Assembly (NCBI RefSeq): GCF_900102465.1
Contig: NZ_FNBW01000012.1
Span: forward strand, 1-64,000
Direction: 5' to 3'
Source of the DNA: Thalassobaculum litoreum DSM 18839
GTDB lineage: Bacteria > Pseudomonadota > Alphaproteobacteria > Thalassobaculales > Thalassobaculaceae
DNA length: 64,000 nucleotides
The position numbers were made by a program, and so were the translations under genes. The first letter of the stretch is position 1. Each line of letters begins with the position of its first letter. Under the pieces are notes generated by a model. That model had not been told where the DNA came from. It did no database searches and worked only from the letters and a program-made list of their open reading frames with translations. Shown one piece after another: positions 53,581 to 63,356 of this stretch.

Positions 53581-55434
53581 GTTGGCATTGCGCTTCCATT
53601 TGCGCACCGCCGCGTCCTTCTCGGGATCCACCCACCAGGTATCGGTGAAGCCGGTGGTGAGCGTCGGCTTTGTGTCCGGCCGGCCGAACCGGTTCCAGTA
53701 GACGATCTTGTCGGTGCGGCTGTGGAAATGCGGCACCAGGTAGTAGTTCCACAGCAGCACCCGATCGAGCGCCCGGGTCGCGGTGATCAGGGCGTCGCGG
53801 TCCTTGGCCGTCACCACCTGGCGCACCAGCGCGTCCACCGCCGGGTCGGCGATGCCGATGATATTGCGTGAGCCCGGCTGGCTGGCGCGCGACGAGCCCC
53901 AGAAATCGACCTGCTCGTTGCCCGGCGACAGCGACTGCGGGAACACGCCGATGGTCATGTCGAAGTCGAAGTCGCGCAGCCGGTTCTGGTACTGCACCGG
54001 ATCGACCGTCCGCACGGTGGCCTTGATCCCCAGGCGCTCCAGGTTCTTGGCGAACGGCAGGGTGAAACGCTCGGAGGCCGCGCTGCCCAGCAGGATCTCG
54101 AACTCGAGCGCGGTGCCGTCCGCGTTCTTCATCACCCCGTCCTGGAGGCTCCAGCCGGCCTCGCGCAAAATTTCCAGACCCTCGCGCAGGTTCCCCCGGT
54201 TGTTGCCCGACCCGTCGGTCGCCGGGATGTGGAACTCCTCGGTGAAGACCTCCGGAGGGATCTGGTCGCGCAGGGGCTCCAGCAGCTCGAGCTCCGCCTC
54301 GCTCGGCAGGCCGGAGGACGCGAGGTCCGTATTGGCGAAATAGCTCTCGGTCCGGGTATAGGCGTCGTAGAGCAGCGCCTTGTTGGTCCACTCGAAATCG
54401 AAGGCGAGGTTGACCGCGTGGCGCACGGCCCGGTCGGCGAAGACCGGCCGGCGGATGTTCATCACGAATCCCTGCATTCCGGAGCCGCGCTCGTGCGGCA
54501 ACTCCTCCTTGACCACCATGCCGGCGTCGCGGGCCGGGAAGTCGTAGGCGGTGGCCCAGCGCTTGGAGGAGTTCTCCTGGCGGAAGTCGAAGGCGCCGGC
54601 CTTGAACGCCTCGGTGGCGACGTCGCGGTCGCGGAAATACTCGTAGCGCACTGTGCCCCAATTATAGCGGCCGACCATCACCGGGACGCCGTCGCCCCAA
54701 TAGTCCTCCACCCGCTCGTAGGTCTCCGACCGGCCGAACTCGAAATCCGCCACCTTGTACGGCCCGGAGCCGAGCGGCGCCTCGCTGAGCGGGGCGGAGA
54801 AGTCCCGGTCGGCCCACCAGTGCTTCGGCAGGACGTAGAGTTGGCCGAGAATGACCGGCAGCTCGCGGTTGACCACGCCGTCCTTGAACCTGAACAGCAC
54901 CCGGCGCTCGGACACCGCCTCGACGGCTTCGACGTCGCCGTAATAGGCGGCGTAGAACGGCGCCCCCTTCTCGACCAGCATGGTGAAGGTCCAGACCACG
55001 TCCTCGGCGGTCACCGGTTCGCCGTCATGCCATCTGGCCGCCGGGTTCAGGTTGAACGCCACCCAGCTCCGGTCCTCGGGCATCTCCACGCTCTCGGCGA
55101 GCCGGGCGTATTCGCTGGAGGCCTCGTCGAAGGTCGCTTCCAGCAGGGTGTCGTAGATCAGGCCGATGCCGGCCGCCGGGGTGCCGCGGATGATGAACGG
55201 GTTGAAGCTGTCGAACGTGCCGCTCGATTCCATCGTCAGCAGGCCGCCGCGCGGCGCGTCGGGATTGACGTAGTCCAGATGTTCGAAGTCCGGCCCGTAT
55301 TTGAGATCGCCATGGATCGCGATGCCGTGGCGCGGCGCGGCGGTGTAGTCCTGTGCCGCGGCCGGAGGTGCCGACGGTCCGGCGAGGGCGGCAAGGATAG
55401 CCAAGGGGATGGCGGCGAAACGGGCAATCGTCAT
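53578..55434 (-). CDS. yejA: peptide ABC transporter substrate-binding protein (YejA-like)
   Basis: A 618-residue periplasmic binding protein of the SBP_bac_5 family. Signal peptide FAAIPLAILAALAGPSAPPA, then YejA-typical HGIAIHGDLKYGPDFEHLDY and GGLLTMESSGTFDSFNPFI; the C-terminal half contains VDPVQYQNRLRDFDFDM and FWGSSRASQPGSRNIIG. It captures peptides for YejBEF. ATG 55434 follows GGGAGAG; ATGs further upstream (to 55482) would bury the signal peptide. Confidence 0.92.
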   Translation of the reverse strand: MTIARFAAIPLAILAALAGPSAPPAAAQDYTAAPRHGIAIHGDLKYGPDFEHLDYVNPDAPRGGLLTMESSGTFDSFNPFIIRGTPAAGIGLIYDTLLEATFDEASSEYARLAESVEMPEDRSWVAFNLNPAARWHDGEPVTAEDVVWTFTMLVEKGAPFYAAYYGDVEAVEAVSERRVLFRFKDGVVNRELPVILGQLYVLPKHWWADRDFSAPLSEAPLGSGPYKVADFEFGRSETYERVEDYWGDGVPVMVGRYNWGTVRYEYFRDRDVATEAFKAGAFDFRQENSSKRWATAYDFPARDAGMVVKEELPHERGSGMQGFVMNIRRPVFADRAVRHAVNLAFDFEWTNKALLYDAYTRTESYFANTDLASSGLPSEAELELLEPLRDQIPPEVFTEEFHIPATDGSGNNRGNLREGLEILREAGWSLQDGVMKNADGTALEFEILLGSAASERFTLPFAKNLERLGIKATVRTVDPVQYQNRLRDFDFDMTIGVFPQSLSPGNEQVDFWGSSRASQPGSRNIIGIADPAVDALVRQVVTAKDRDALITATRALDRVLLWNYYLVPHFHSRTDKIVYWNRFGRPDTKPTLTTGFTDTWWVDPEKDAAVRKWKRNAN

Positions 55435-55549
55435 CAATCTGGCTCTCCCGATGGGCAGTGCGTCACCCATCATTAACATCAAGCTCTTGGCGGAAACATG
55501 GCAGCTCGACGGATAAAGTCGAGCGCCCGCGTTTCGATTGTCGGGCCGA

Positions 55550-56329
55550 TCAGGCGGAGAGGATGGCGACGGCGGCGGCGTGCAGGGCCGGATCGCGGGC
55601 CGCGACGATGCGCGACGTGGAGCCGAGCGTGACCGGGGCGCCGGTCCAGTCGGTCAGCAGGCCGCCGGCGCCGGTCACCACGGCGGCGGGGGCGAGATAG
55701 TCGTAGTCGCTGAGGCTGGCCTCGACCACGAGATCGATGGTGCCGAGCGCCAGCAGGCCGAAATTATGACAGTCGCCGCTGAACAGGGTCAGCCCGCAGG
55801 CCTCCTTCAGCGCGGCGAAGCGGGGGGCTTCGACGGCGCTGAACATGTCCGGCGAGGTGGCGGTCAGGATCGCCTTGTCCAGCGGCTTGTGGACCGGCTT
55901 CATCAGTCCGCCGCCGTTCAGCGTGGTGGCGACCTCCGGTCCGCCGATCCAGCGCTCGTCGAGGATCGGACAGTCGATCACGCCGAGCACCGGCTCGCCC
56001 CGGCGCAGCAGGCCGATCAGGGTGCCGAAGGTCGGCCGGCCGGTGATGAAGGCCTTGGTGCCGTCGATCGGGTCGAGCGACCAGACGTATTCGGCGTCCA
56101 GATTCTTCGGGCCGAACTCCTCGCCGGCGATGCCGTGATCGGGGAAGCGGTCCTCGATCAGCGCGCGCAGGGCCTTCTCGACGCTGCGGTCGGCGATGGT
56201 CACCGGGCTGTCGTCGGCCTTGATGTCCACGACGACGCCGGTACGGAAATAGTCACGGATGATCGGCCGGGCCGCGTCGGCCAGCTCGGCGGCGAAATCC
56301 GCCGCCGCCTCGAGGGTGAACCCGCTCAT
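55550..56329 (-). CDS. hisN: inositol-monophosphatase-family protein, probable histidinol-phosphatase
   Basis: A 259-residue Mg-dependent phosphatase: first metal motif FPDHGIAGEEFG, second VWSLDPIDGTKAFITGRP, third SDYDYLAPAAVVTGAGG. The KAFITGRPTFGT and DCHNFGLLALG segments favour histidinol-phosphatase of the HisN type, the last-but-one enzyme of histidine synthesis in organisms without HisB phosphatase; inositol monophosphatase or CysQ is less likely. ATG 56329 chosen at MSGFTLEAA. Follows the cytochrome c gene on the same strand by 23 bases. Confidence 0.78.
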   Translation of the reverse strand: MSGFTLEAAADFAAELADAARPIIRDYFRTGVVVDIKADDSPVTIADRSVEKALRALIEDRFPDHGIAGEEFGPKNLDAEYVWSLDPIDGTKAFITGRPTFGTLIGLLRRGEPVLGVIDCPILDERWIGGPEVATTLNGGGLMKPVHKPLDKAILTATSPDMFSAVEAPRFAALKEACGLTLFSGDCHNFGLLALGTIDLVVEASLSDYDYLAPAAVVTGAGGLLTDWTGAPVTLGSTSRIVAARDPALHAAAVAILSA

Positions 56330-56352
56330 GGTCGGACCCGCGGAAGTCGGGA

Positions 56353-56955
56353 TCAGCCGCCCGACGCCGCCTTGAACTCTTCCTCGGCCTTCTGGATCTC
56401 CTCGTCGGACGGCAGTGCCGCCGGGGAGTCGGCCATGCTGCGCAGATAGGCGATCACGTCGGCCCGCTCCGAGGCCTTCTTGAACCCGGCGAAGTTCATC
56501 TTGGTGCCGGGCATGTAGTCCTTCGGCTTGTGCAGGAACTTGTTCAGCGAGGAATAGGTCCAGACCGCCGGGTCGGAGAAGTTCTCCATGGCGTCGGAAT
56601 AGGAGTAGTCGTCGCGGTGAGCCTTGTCGGCCATCACCACGCCGTAGAGGTTCGGACCGACCTTGTTGGCGCCGCCGTTCTCGAAGGTGTGGCAGGCCGC
56701 GCACTTCTTCGTCAGGCTCTCGCCCGCGGCGACGTCGGCGCTGGCCAGCATGCCGACGATCGGCTCGACCGGCTCGGGGCCGGCCGGGGCCGCCGTCTGA
56801 GACGAGGCGCCCTCGGCGACCTCGACCTTGAAGGCGTTCTCTTCCAGGGTGTTCGGATGGACCAGCGCGTCCGCGATCTTTCCGGTCGCCATCGCCAGCA
56901 GTCCCGCGCACAGGATGCCTGCGATGATCTTGTTGCCTTCGAGCGACGTCGCCAT
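56353..56955 (-). CDS. membrane-anchored class I cytochrome c
   Basis: A 200-residue cytochrome. N-terminal uncleaved anchor (IIAGILCAGLLAMATGKIAD), an Ala/Pro/Glu linker, then one heme domain with KKCAACHTF (CxxCH) and axial Met in YMPGTKMNFAGF, and a Glu/Lys-rich C-terminus. Resembles CycM-type cytochromes that carry electrons from the bc1 complex to terminal oxidase. Divergent from kdsB, the usual arrangement in alphaproteobacteria. Confidence 0.9.
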   Translation of the reverse strand: MATSLEGNKIIAGILCAGLLAMATGKIADALVHPNTLEENAFKVEVAEGASSQTAAPAGPEPVEPIVGMLASADVAAGESLTKKCAACHTFENGGANKVGPNLYGVVMADKAHRDDYSYSDAMENFSDPAVWTYSSLNKFLHKPKDYMPGTKMNFAGFKKASERADVIAYLRSMADSPAALPSDEEIQKAEEEFKAASGG

Positions 56956-57235
56956 GGTGTTCAGCCCTCTTCGTATCCCACCCGGGCCTGCGTCACTGCC
57001 GTGCCGGGCCCCGCGAAAACTTGTGCGCGTAACCATAGTGGCGGGCGCCGAAACTGTCGACCATGGGGCCGACGTTTCGGCCTCAGCCGGGTCACGCGGA
57101 ACACGACTTACCTTATCCCCGCGCGCTTGCGCAACTCCGCGCGATCGGCGTATCACCGCAAGCTCGCGTGGCATATCGCCGCAAACGCGTGTCCGGGGCT
57201 TTCCCGGGCCTGCAGAACAGGAGCCTTTGGCCGGC

Positions 57236-57982
57236 ATGAATCCGATTCTCATGATCCCCGCCCGCTTGGCCTCGTCCCGCCTGCCGAACAAGCCGCTGGC
57301 CGACATTCACGGCGTTCCCATGATCGTCCAGGTGCTGCGCCGGGCCCAGGAGGCCGATGCCGGTCCCGTCGTCGTCGCCGCCGGCGACCGGGCGATCGCC
57401 GATGCCGTGGAAGCGGCCGGCGGCCGGGCGGTGATGACCGATCCGGCCCTGCCCTCGGGCACCGACCGCATCCACCAGGCGCTCGGCATCATCGATCCGG
57501 ACCGCACCCACGACGTGATCGTCAACATTCAGGGCGACCTGCCGGTGTTGGAGGCCAAGACTGTGCGCGCCACCATCGAGGCGCTGACCCGGATGCCGGA
57601 CGCCGACTGGGGCACCGCTGCCTGCGCCATCACCGAGGCCGACGATCTCGACCCGGCCAGCGGCGTCAACAAGGTCGCCACCGCCTGGGAGCCGGACGGA
57701 CTGTTCGGCCGCGCGCTGTATTTCTCCAAGCACCCGGTGCCCTGGGGCGAGGGCGAGGTGTTCCACCATATCGGCCTGTACAGCTACCGCCGCGCCGCGC
57801 TCGACCGTTTCGTGACCCTGCCGCCGTCGCCGCTGGAGATCCGCGAGCGCCTGGAGCAGCTCCGCGCCCTGGAGGCCGGTATGCGCATCGAAGTGGCGCG
57901 GGTGGAGACCATCCCCCTTGGCGTCGACACCCAGCGCCAGCTCGACCAGGCCCGAGCCCTGCTTGCCCCTTCCGGAGAGTAA
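57236..57982 (+). CDS. kdsB: 3-deoxy-manno-octulosonate cytidylyltransferase
   Basis: A 248-residue CMP-Kdo synthetase activating Kdo for lipopolysaccharide. Opening MIPARLASSRLPNKPLADIH, then SGTDRIHQAL, VIVNIQGDLPVLE, and HIGLYSYRRAALDRF are family motifs. GGAG lies 12 bases before ATG 57236. Two bases before pheA, so co-translated. Confidence 0.95.
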   Translation: MNPILMIPARLASSRLPNKPLADIHGVPMIVQVLRRAQEADAGPVVVAAGDRAIADAVEAAGGRAVMTDPALPSGTDRIHQALGIIDPDRTHDVIVNIQGDLPVLEAKTVRATIEALTRMPDADWGTAACAITEADDLDPASGVNKVATAWEPDGLFGRALYFSKHPVPWGEGEVFHHIGLYSYRRAALDRFVTLPPSPLEIRERLEQLRALEAGMRIEVARVETIPLGVDTQRQLDQARALLAPSGE

Positions 57983-57984
57983 CG

Positions 57985-58854
57985 ATGACCGACCAGCCGA
58001 AAGTCGCCTATCAGGGGCAGCCGGGCGCCTATTCCCACCTCGCCTGCGTGGCGGCGGCCCCGGACCACGAGCCGATGCCCTGCTACAGCTTCGAGGACAT
58101 GCTGTCGGCGGTGCAGGACGGCACGGCCGACCTCGCCATGGTGCCGGTGGAGAACTCGGTGGCCGGCCGGGTCGCCGACATCCACCACCTGCTGCCCGAG
58201 TCCGGCCTGTTCATCATCGGCGAGCATTTCCAGCGGGTGAACCACATGCTGCTGGGCCTCAAGGGCGCGACCCTGGCGGGGTTGAAGGAAGTCCACGCCC
58301 ACCCGCAGGGGCTGGCCCAGTGCCGCAAGCTGATCCAGCAATATGGCCTGAAGCGCATGCAGCACGCCGACAACGCGGGCGCGGCGCGGGATGTGGCCGA
58401 GTGGAACGACCCGTCGATCGCCGCCATTGCCTCGTCGCTGGCGGCCGAGGTCTACGGGCTGGAGATCCTGGCCGACTCGGTGGAGGATTTTGAGCATAAC
58501 ACCACCCGCTTCCTGGTGATGTCCCGCGCGCCCAAGCTGCCGCCGGTGACCACCGACAAGGTGGTGACCACCATCGTCTTCCGGGTCCGCAGCGTGCCGG
58601 CGGCCCTGTACAAGGCGCTGGGCGGTTTCGCCACCAATGGCATCAACCTGACCAAGCTGGAAAGCTATCTGGTCGGCGGCTCGTTCGAGGCGGCCCAGTT
58701 CTATGTCGATGCCGAGGGCCATCCCGACGAGCGGAACATGGCCCTGGCCCTGGAGGAGCTGAAGTTCTTCTGCCCGCCGGACGCCGTGCGGATCCTGGGC
58801 ACCTATCCGATGAGCCCGTTCCGCGCCAGCGCGCCCCGGCCCGAGGGGGATTGA
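57985..58854 (+). CDS. pheA: prephenate dehydratase
   Basis: A 289-residue monofunctional prephenate dehydratase making phenylpyruvate for phenylalanine synthesis. Catalytic domain (1-185) with YQGQPGAYSHLACVAAAP, VPVENSVAGRVADIHHLL and the catalytic Thr motif HNTTRFLVM; C-terminal ACT domain with GINLTKLESYLVGGSFEAAQ for feedback by Phe. No chorismate mutase domain. Follows kdsB in one operon. Confidence 0.95.
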   Translation: MTDQPKVAYQGQPGAYSHLACVAAAPDHEPMPCYSFEDMLSAVQDGTADLAMVPVENSVAGRVADIHHLLPESGLFIIGEHFQRVNHMLLGLKGATLAGLKEVHAHPQGLAQCRKLIQQYGLKRMQHADNAGAARDVAEWNDPSIAAIASSLAAEVYGLEILADSVEDFEHNTTRFLVMSRAPKLPPVTTDKVVTTIVFRVRSVPAALYKALGGFATNGINLTKLESYLVGGSFEAAQFYVDAEGHPDERNMALALEELKFFCPPDAVRILGTYPMSPFRASAPRPEGD

Positions 58855-58911
58855 GAGCCGGATCCGCCTAATCAGTAACTTGTTCGGTGGTTTGTGGCGG
58901 AGGAAGTGTCT

Positions 58912-59604
58912 ATGGCTAGGCCGGATGATGCGGTAAAGTGTTGGTGTAATAGATGCCGTTCTGACACTTATCATCATATTGCGGCTTCTCATGAGACCGT
59001 GGTTTCAGGCACGGATCCACGAGGTAGAGATGCTTCTCGTAGATTAATTTATTATGTGGTCGAATGTCTTGGGTGCAAAGATATTCATTTTTTGAAGATT
59101 GATATTAGCCCCGAGGATCTTATTTGGTGCAGCAATTCGGAGCACCCCTTCGATAGTCCATATGTTCAGGAAAATTATCCACCCAGAAATATTGCAAGAA
59201 GAGTACCGGAATGGATTGATCTTATTGATGTTTCTCTTGCTTCAATGTTGAGGGAATCATATATGGCTTTAAGCATTGGTGCCGTGAGGCTTGCTGCAAT
59301 GGGCGGGCGGGCTGCTCTTGAGTACATTGCTATAGAAAAATGTGAAGATATGGGAAGTTTCAAAAAAAATGTGAACGAATTAGTAAATGCCGGTTTCTTG
59401 GCGAAAAACTTAGAGTCCACGATTCTAAGCGCTTTAGATGTTGGCAGCGCTGCGATTCATCGTGGTTATACCCCGGGTTTAGAATCGATTAATGATGTTT
59501 TTTCGATTGTGGAGAACATAGTTGAAAGCGTTTATTTGCTTCCAGAATCCGGTGAGCGATTAAGTTTTACTACTCCAAAAAGGCCAGAGAAGCGTAAAAG
59601 CTAG
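58912..59604 (+). CDS. DUF4145-type protein of unknown function, low GC
   Basis: A 230-residue protein. The N-terminus has a zinc-ribbon-like set of cysteines (KCWCNRCRSDTYHH and VECLGCKDIH) and the C-terminal half shows the helical DUF4145 pattern (AAMGGRAALEYIAIEK, LVNAGFLAKNLE, GSAAIHRGYTP). DUF4145 occurs alone and fused to restriction or nuclease proteins; its function is not settled. ATG 58912 has a GGAGGAAG ribosome site, better than GTG 58894. Base composition is far more AT-rich than either neighbour and poly-A runs occur (near 59363), so it was probably acquired. It stands alone between pheA and rmuC. Confidence 0.7.
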   Translation: MARPDDAVKCWCNRCRSDTYHHIAASHETVVSGTDPRGRDASRRLIYYVVECLGCKDIHFLKIDISPEDLIWCSNSEHPFDSPYVQENYPPRNIARRVPEWIDLIDVSLASMLRESYMALSIGAVRLAAMGGRAALEYIAIEKCEDMGSFKKNVNELVNAGFLAKNLESTILSALDVGSAAIHRGYTPGLESINDVFSIVENIVESVYLLPESGERLSFTTPKRPEKRKS

Positions 59605-59622
59605 TTAGTCTCGACTTTAGTT

Positions 59623-60792
59623 TCAGTCCTCCACCGCCGCCAGCCTCGGCGGGGTCGGTGCTGCGTCCGTAATTGCGCTCGGTTGCTCCAGCTCGATTTC
59701 CTGAATCCGCTCGCTGCGCTTGGTGACCTTGTCGGTCGAGATGCGGATCTGGCGGATGTCGTCAGTCGCCTGATTGAAATGCCGGTCGAGTTTGCTCACC
59801 CGGTCATCAAGCCGGACGATGTCGTCCAGCAATCGGCCGACCTCCGCCTGAATCACATGCGCCTGCTCGCGCATGGAGGCGTCCTTCAGCACCGCGCGCA
59901 CCGTGTTCAGCGTCGCCATCAGCGTCGTCGGCGAGACGATCCAGACCCGGCGGCGGAAGGCGTCCTGGACCACGGTGGGCAGGTTGGCGTGCAATTCGGC
60001 ATAGACCGCTTCCGAGGGCAGGAACATCAGCGCCGATTCCGCGGTCTCGCCCGGCACGATGTATTTCTCGGCGATCGCCCGCACATGCACGCCGACCTCC
60101 TGGGCCAGACGCCGGCGGGCGGCCACCCGTTCCTCGTCGGTCGCCGCCGCCTGTAGCAGGTGATAGGCCTCCAGCGGGAACTTGGCGTCGATGGCGATGG
60201 CGCCGGGCGGGTTCGGCAGGGTCAGCAGGCAGTCGACCCGGCGGTTGCCGCCGACCGTCGCCTGGAAGCTGTAGGCGCTGGGCGGCAGGGCCTGGGTGAC
60301 CAGATCGTTGAGCTGGATCTCGCCAAATGCGCCGCGGGCCTGCTTGTTCGACAGGATCGCCTGCAGCCCGTCGACCTGGGTCGACAGCTCAGTGATGTTC
60401 TTCTGCGCCCGGTCGATGACGGCGAGCCGTTCCTTCAGGTCGCCCATTGTCGTCTCGGTGGATTTCGACGACTTCTCCAGCCCCTCGCCGATCCGCTTGG
60501 TCACGTCGGCCAGACGTTCTTCCAGCTTCTTGGCGATCTCGCGTTCCTGGACCTGCAGCGCTTCCGCCATGCGCGCCTGGGCGGCGGACTGGCTTTCGGC
60601 GATCTGGGCGAGGCGGCCGGAAAGCTGCTCCTGGCTGGTCGACAGCCGTTCGGTCAGCTCCGCCTGGCGCCGGTCGCGCTCGGCCAGGACCTCTTCCAGG
60701 CCGCTACCGGCTCGCTGACGCAGCAGAAGGACGGCCGCGACCCCGAGGACGGCGGCGATCAGGGCGAGGAGAAGAATATCGGTTCCTGTCAT
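59623..60792 (-). CDS. rmuC: RmuC-family DNA recombination protein
   Basis: A 389-residue protein: N-terminal membrane helix (ILLLALIAAVLGVAAVLLL), a coiled coil rich in Gln, Glu and Arg (about 35-130), and the RmuC nuclease-like domain (about 140-345) with GAFGEIQLNDLVTQALPPSA, AIDAKFPLEAYH and MFLPSEAVYAEL. RmuC limits inversions at short inverted repeats and was linked to phage defence in some bacteria. Divergent from def. Confidence 0.92.
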   Translation of the reverse strand: MTGTDILLLALIAAVLGVAAVLLLRQRAGSGLEEVLAERDRRQAELTERLSTSQEQLSGRLAQIAESQSAAQARMAEALQVQEREIAKKLEERLADVTKRIGEGLEKSSKSTETTMGDLKERLAVIDRAQKNITELSTQVDGLQAILSNKQARGAFGEIQLNDLVTQALPPSAYSFQATVGGNRRVDCLLTLPNPPGAIAIDAKFPLEAYHLLQAAATDEERVAARRRLAQEVGVHVRAIAEKYIVPGETAESALMFLPSEAVYAELHANLPTVVQDAFRRRVWIVSPTTLMATLNTVRAVLKDASMREQAHVIQAEVGRLLDDIVRLDDRVSKLDRHFNQATDDIRQIRISTDKVTKRSERIQEIELEQPSAITDAAPTPPRLAAVED

Positions 60793-60923
60793 GTTCTCAC
60801 GCTAGCACGCCGACGCCGGGCCGTGCGCGCCGCGCGTGCAAGCCATCGGATTCTTGACGATTTCGCGGAGTTCCCCTAACTCCACCGCATTCCGACACTG
60901 GCGAATCGACCGGACATACCGAC

Positions 60924-61451
60924 ATGGCGAAGCGGCCGATCATCTGGGCACCCGATCCCGTTCTGAAAACCAAGTGCACGCCGGTGTCGGCGGTGGATGA
61001 CGAGATCCGCGCCCTGATGGACGACATGCTCGACACCATGTACGCGGCACCGGGCATCGGGCTGGCGGCGCCGCAGGTCGGCGTGACCAAGCGGGTGATC
61101 GTGGTCGACGTGTCGGAAAAGGACGAGCCGAACGCCCCGATCTGCCTCGCCAATCCGGAGATCGTCTGGAAGTCCGACGAGACCGCGCCGCACGAGGAGG
61201 GCTGCCTGTCGCTACCCGACCTCTATGCCGATGTGGAACGTCCGGTGGCGGTGCAGGTGCGCTATCTCGACCGCGACGGCGCCAGCCAGGAACTGGCGGC
61301 CGAGGGCCTGCTGGCGATCTGCCTGCAGCACGAGATCGACCATATCGACGGCATCCTCTTCGTCGATCATCTCTCCGCGTTGAAGCGGAACATGTTCCTC
61401 AAGAAGATGGTCAAGGCGAAGAAGACCCGCGCGCGCGAAGAGGCGGCCTGA
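60924..61451 (+). CDS. def: peptide deformylase
   Basis: A 175-residue metal hydrolase removing formyl from new proteins. Motif 1 GIGLAAPQVGV, motif 2 EEGCLSLP with the metal Cys, motif 3 QHEIDHIDGILFVDHLS. First gene of def-fmt-truA. Confidence 0.96.
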   Translation: MAKRPIIWAPDPVLKTKCTPVSAVDDEIRALMDDMLDTMYAAPGIGLAAPQVGVTKRVIVVDVSEKDEPNAPICLANPEIVWKSDETAPHEEGCLSLPDLYADVERPVAVQVRYLDRDGASQELAAEGLLAICLQHEIDHIDGILFVDHLSALKRNMFLKKMVKAKKTRAREEAA

Positions 61452-61472
61452 GCCCGCCATGGCCCGCGCGTC

Positions 61473-62423
61473 ATGACATCGGCGGACACAACGCCCCTGC
61501 GCATCGCCTTCATGGGCAGCCCGGATTTCGCGGTCCCCAGCCTGCGGGCCCTGGTCGAGGCCGGCCACGAGGTGGTCTGCGTCCATGCCCAGCCGCCGCG
61601 CCCGGCCGGCCGCGGCCAGAAGGAGCGTCTGACCCCGGTGGACGAGGCGGCGATCGAGCTCGGCATCCCGGTGCGCACGCCGCGCAGCCTGCGCGGACCC
61701 CAGGAACAGGCGGCGTTCGCCGCCCTGGATCTCGACCTCGCGGTGGTCGCCGCCTACGGGTTGATCCTGCCCAGGGAGATCCTGGACGCGCCGCGGCTCG
61801 GCTGCGTCAACGTCCATGCCTCCCTGCTGCCGCGCTGGCGCGGGGCGGCCCCGATCCAGCGCGCGATCCTGGCCGGCGACGCCGAGACCGGCGTCACCAT
61901 CATGCAGATGGATGTGGGGCTGGACACCGGCGACATGCTGCTGAGCCGGTCGGTGCCGATCACGGCCGAGACCACGGGCCAGAGCCTGCACGACCAGCTC
62001 AGCCTGCTGGGTGCGGAGCTGATCGTCCCGGCGGTCGCAGCTCTGGCCCAGGGCGCGCTGGTCGGCACGCCGCAGCCGGAGGAGGGCGTCACCTACGCCA
62101 AGAAGCTGGAGCGCGACGAGGGCCGGCTCGACTTCCACCGTCCGGCGGTGGAGCTGGAGCGGCTGGTCCGCGCCTTCGACCCCTGGCCCGGGGCCTTCTT
62201 CGAGCACGAGGGCACGCGCATCAAGGTGCTGGCGGCCGAGGCCTTCGATATCGGGGCGATCTCCAACATTCCCGGGACGGTACTGGATCCGGAGCTTACG
62301 ATCTCCTGCGCCGACGGGGCGTTCCGACCGACCCGGGTGCAGCGGCCGGGCAAGGGGCCGGTGGACGTCCAGGCCTTCCTGCGCGGCTTCCAGATCCCTC
62401 CGGGGACGGTCCTGACCGGGTGA
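61473..62423 (+). CDS. fmt: methionyl-tRNA formyltransferase
   Basis: A 316-residue enzyme formylating initiator Met-tRNA. N-terminal [20 protein letters not shown], folate-site [31 protein letters not shown], and the C-terminal OB-like domain. Pairs with def: one adds and the other removes the formyl group. Confidence 0.96.
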   Translation: MTSADTTPLRIAFMGSPDFAVPSLRALVEAGHEVVCVHAQPPRPAGRGQKERLTPVDEAAIELGIPVRTPRSLRGPQEQAAFAALDLDLAVVAAYGLILPREILDAPRLGCVNVHASLLPRWRGAAPIQRAILAGDAETGVTIMQMDVGLDTGDMLLSRSVPITAETTGQSLHDQLSLLGAELIVPAVAALAQGALVGTPQPEEGVTYAKKLERDEGRLDFHRPAVELERLVRAFDPWPGAFFEHEGTRIKVLAAEAFDIGAISNIPGTVLDPELTISCADGAFRPTRVQRPGKGPVDVQAFLRGFQIPPGTVLTG

Positions 62424-62427
62424 TGCG

Positions 62428-63222
62428 GTGCCGCGTTTCAAGCTGACGATCGAGTATGACGGCCGGCCCTATATCGGCTGGCAGCGGCAGGCCGACGGCC
62501 CGACCGTTCAGGAATGCCTGGAGGACGCGGTCTTCGCCTTCTCCGGCGAGCGGGTCGAGGTCGCCGGCGCCGGGCGCACCGACAAGGGCGTGCACGCCAC
62601 CGGCCAGGTCGCCCATATCGAGCTGTCCGGCACCCGGTTCGACGCCGGCACGGTGATGAACGCGATCAACGCCCTGATCCGACCGGAGCCGATCGCCGTG
62701 GTGGCGGCCGAGGCGGCGGCGGACGATTTCCACGCCCGGTTCTCGGCCAACGAGCGGCGCTACCGCTACGAGATCCTGAACCGCCGCGCGCCGCCGGCGA
62801 TCCACCAGGGCAAGGTCTGGCACGTCGCCGTGCCGTTGGACGTGGACGCCATGCACGCCGCCGCCCAGCGCCTGGTCGGGCATCACGACTTCACCAGCTT
62901 CCGCGCGACCCAGTGCCAGTCGGCGTCGGCGGAGAAGACGCTGGACCAGCTCGACATCTTCCGCGAGGGCGAGGACCGGATCGTCGCCATCGCCCGGTCG
63001 CGCTCCTTCCTGCACCACCAGGTGCGCAACATGGTCGGCACCCTGAAGCTGGTGGGCGAGGGCAAGTGGACCGCGGACCGGGTGTCGGAAGCCCTGGCCG
63101 CCCGCCGCCGCGCCGCCGCCGGCCCGACCGCCCCGGCGGACGGGCTCTATCTGACGGGCGTGGGATATCCGGACGAAATCGAAGCCAAACCCCAGGCCGG
63201 GCACAAACCTCAAACCCAATAA
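62428..63222 (+). CDS. truA: tRNA pseudouridine(38-40) synthase
   Basis: A 264-residue TruA. Catalytic Asp in AGRTDKGVHATGQVAH, plus YDGRPYIGWQRQ at the start and FLHHQVRNMVGTLKLVGEGK near the C-terminus. GTG start at 62428, 4 bases after fmt. Modifies the anticodon arm of many tRNAs. Confidence 0.95.
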   Translation: MPRFKLTIEYDGRPYIGWQRQADGPTVQECLEDAVFAFSGERVEVAGAGRTDKGVHATGQVAHIELSGTRFDAGTVMNAINALIRPEPIAVVAAEAAADDFHARFSANERRYRYEILNRRAPPAIHQGKVWHVAVPLDVDAMHAAAQRLVGHHDFTSFRATQCQSASAEKTLDQLDIFREGEDRIVAIARSRSFLHHQVRNMVGTLKLVGEGKWTADRVSEALAARRRAAAGPTAPADGLYLTGVGYPDEIEAKPQAGHKPQTQ

Positions 63223-63223
63223 T

Positions 63224-63332
63224 CGTCATCCCGGGAGACCCCGGACCCGATCCGGGGGCTGCCCGGGACCCAGCCTGCCGCAAATGCTTGAATTACGGTC
63301 CCGGCCTCGCCCCGGGACGATCCGGGATGACG
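63224..63332. repeat. nested intergenic palindrome
   Basis: Outer arms CGTCATCCCGG (63224-63234) and CCGGGATGACG (63322-63332) pair; within are CCCCGGACCCGATCCGGGG (63239-63257) and a GTCCCGG/CCGGGAC hairpin (about 63298-63318). It fills the gap between the convergent truA and hydrolase genes and resembles the palindromes at 18675-18779. It may act as a bidirectional terminator, though it has no T-run. Confidence 0.72.
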
Positions 63333-63356
63333 GGGGCGTGTTTTCGGGTGAACCGC

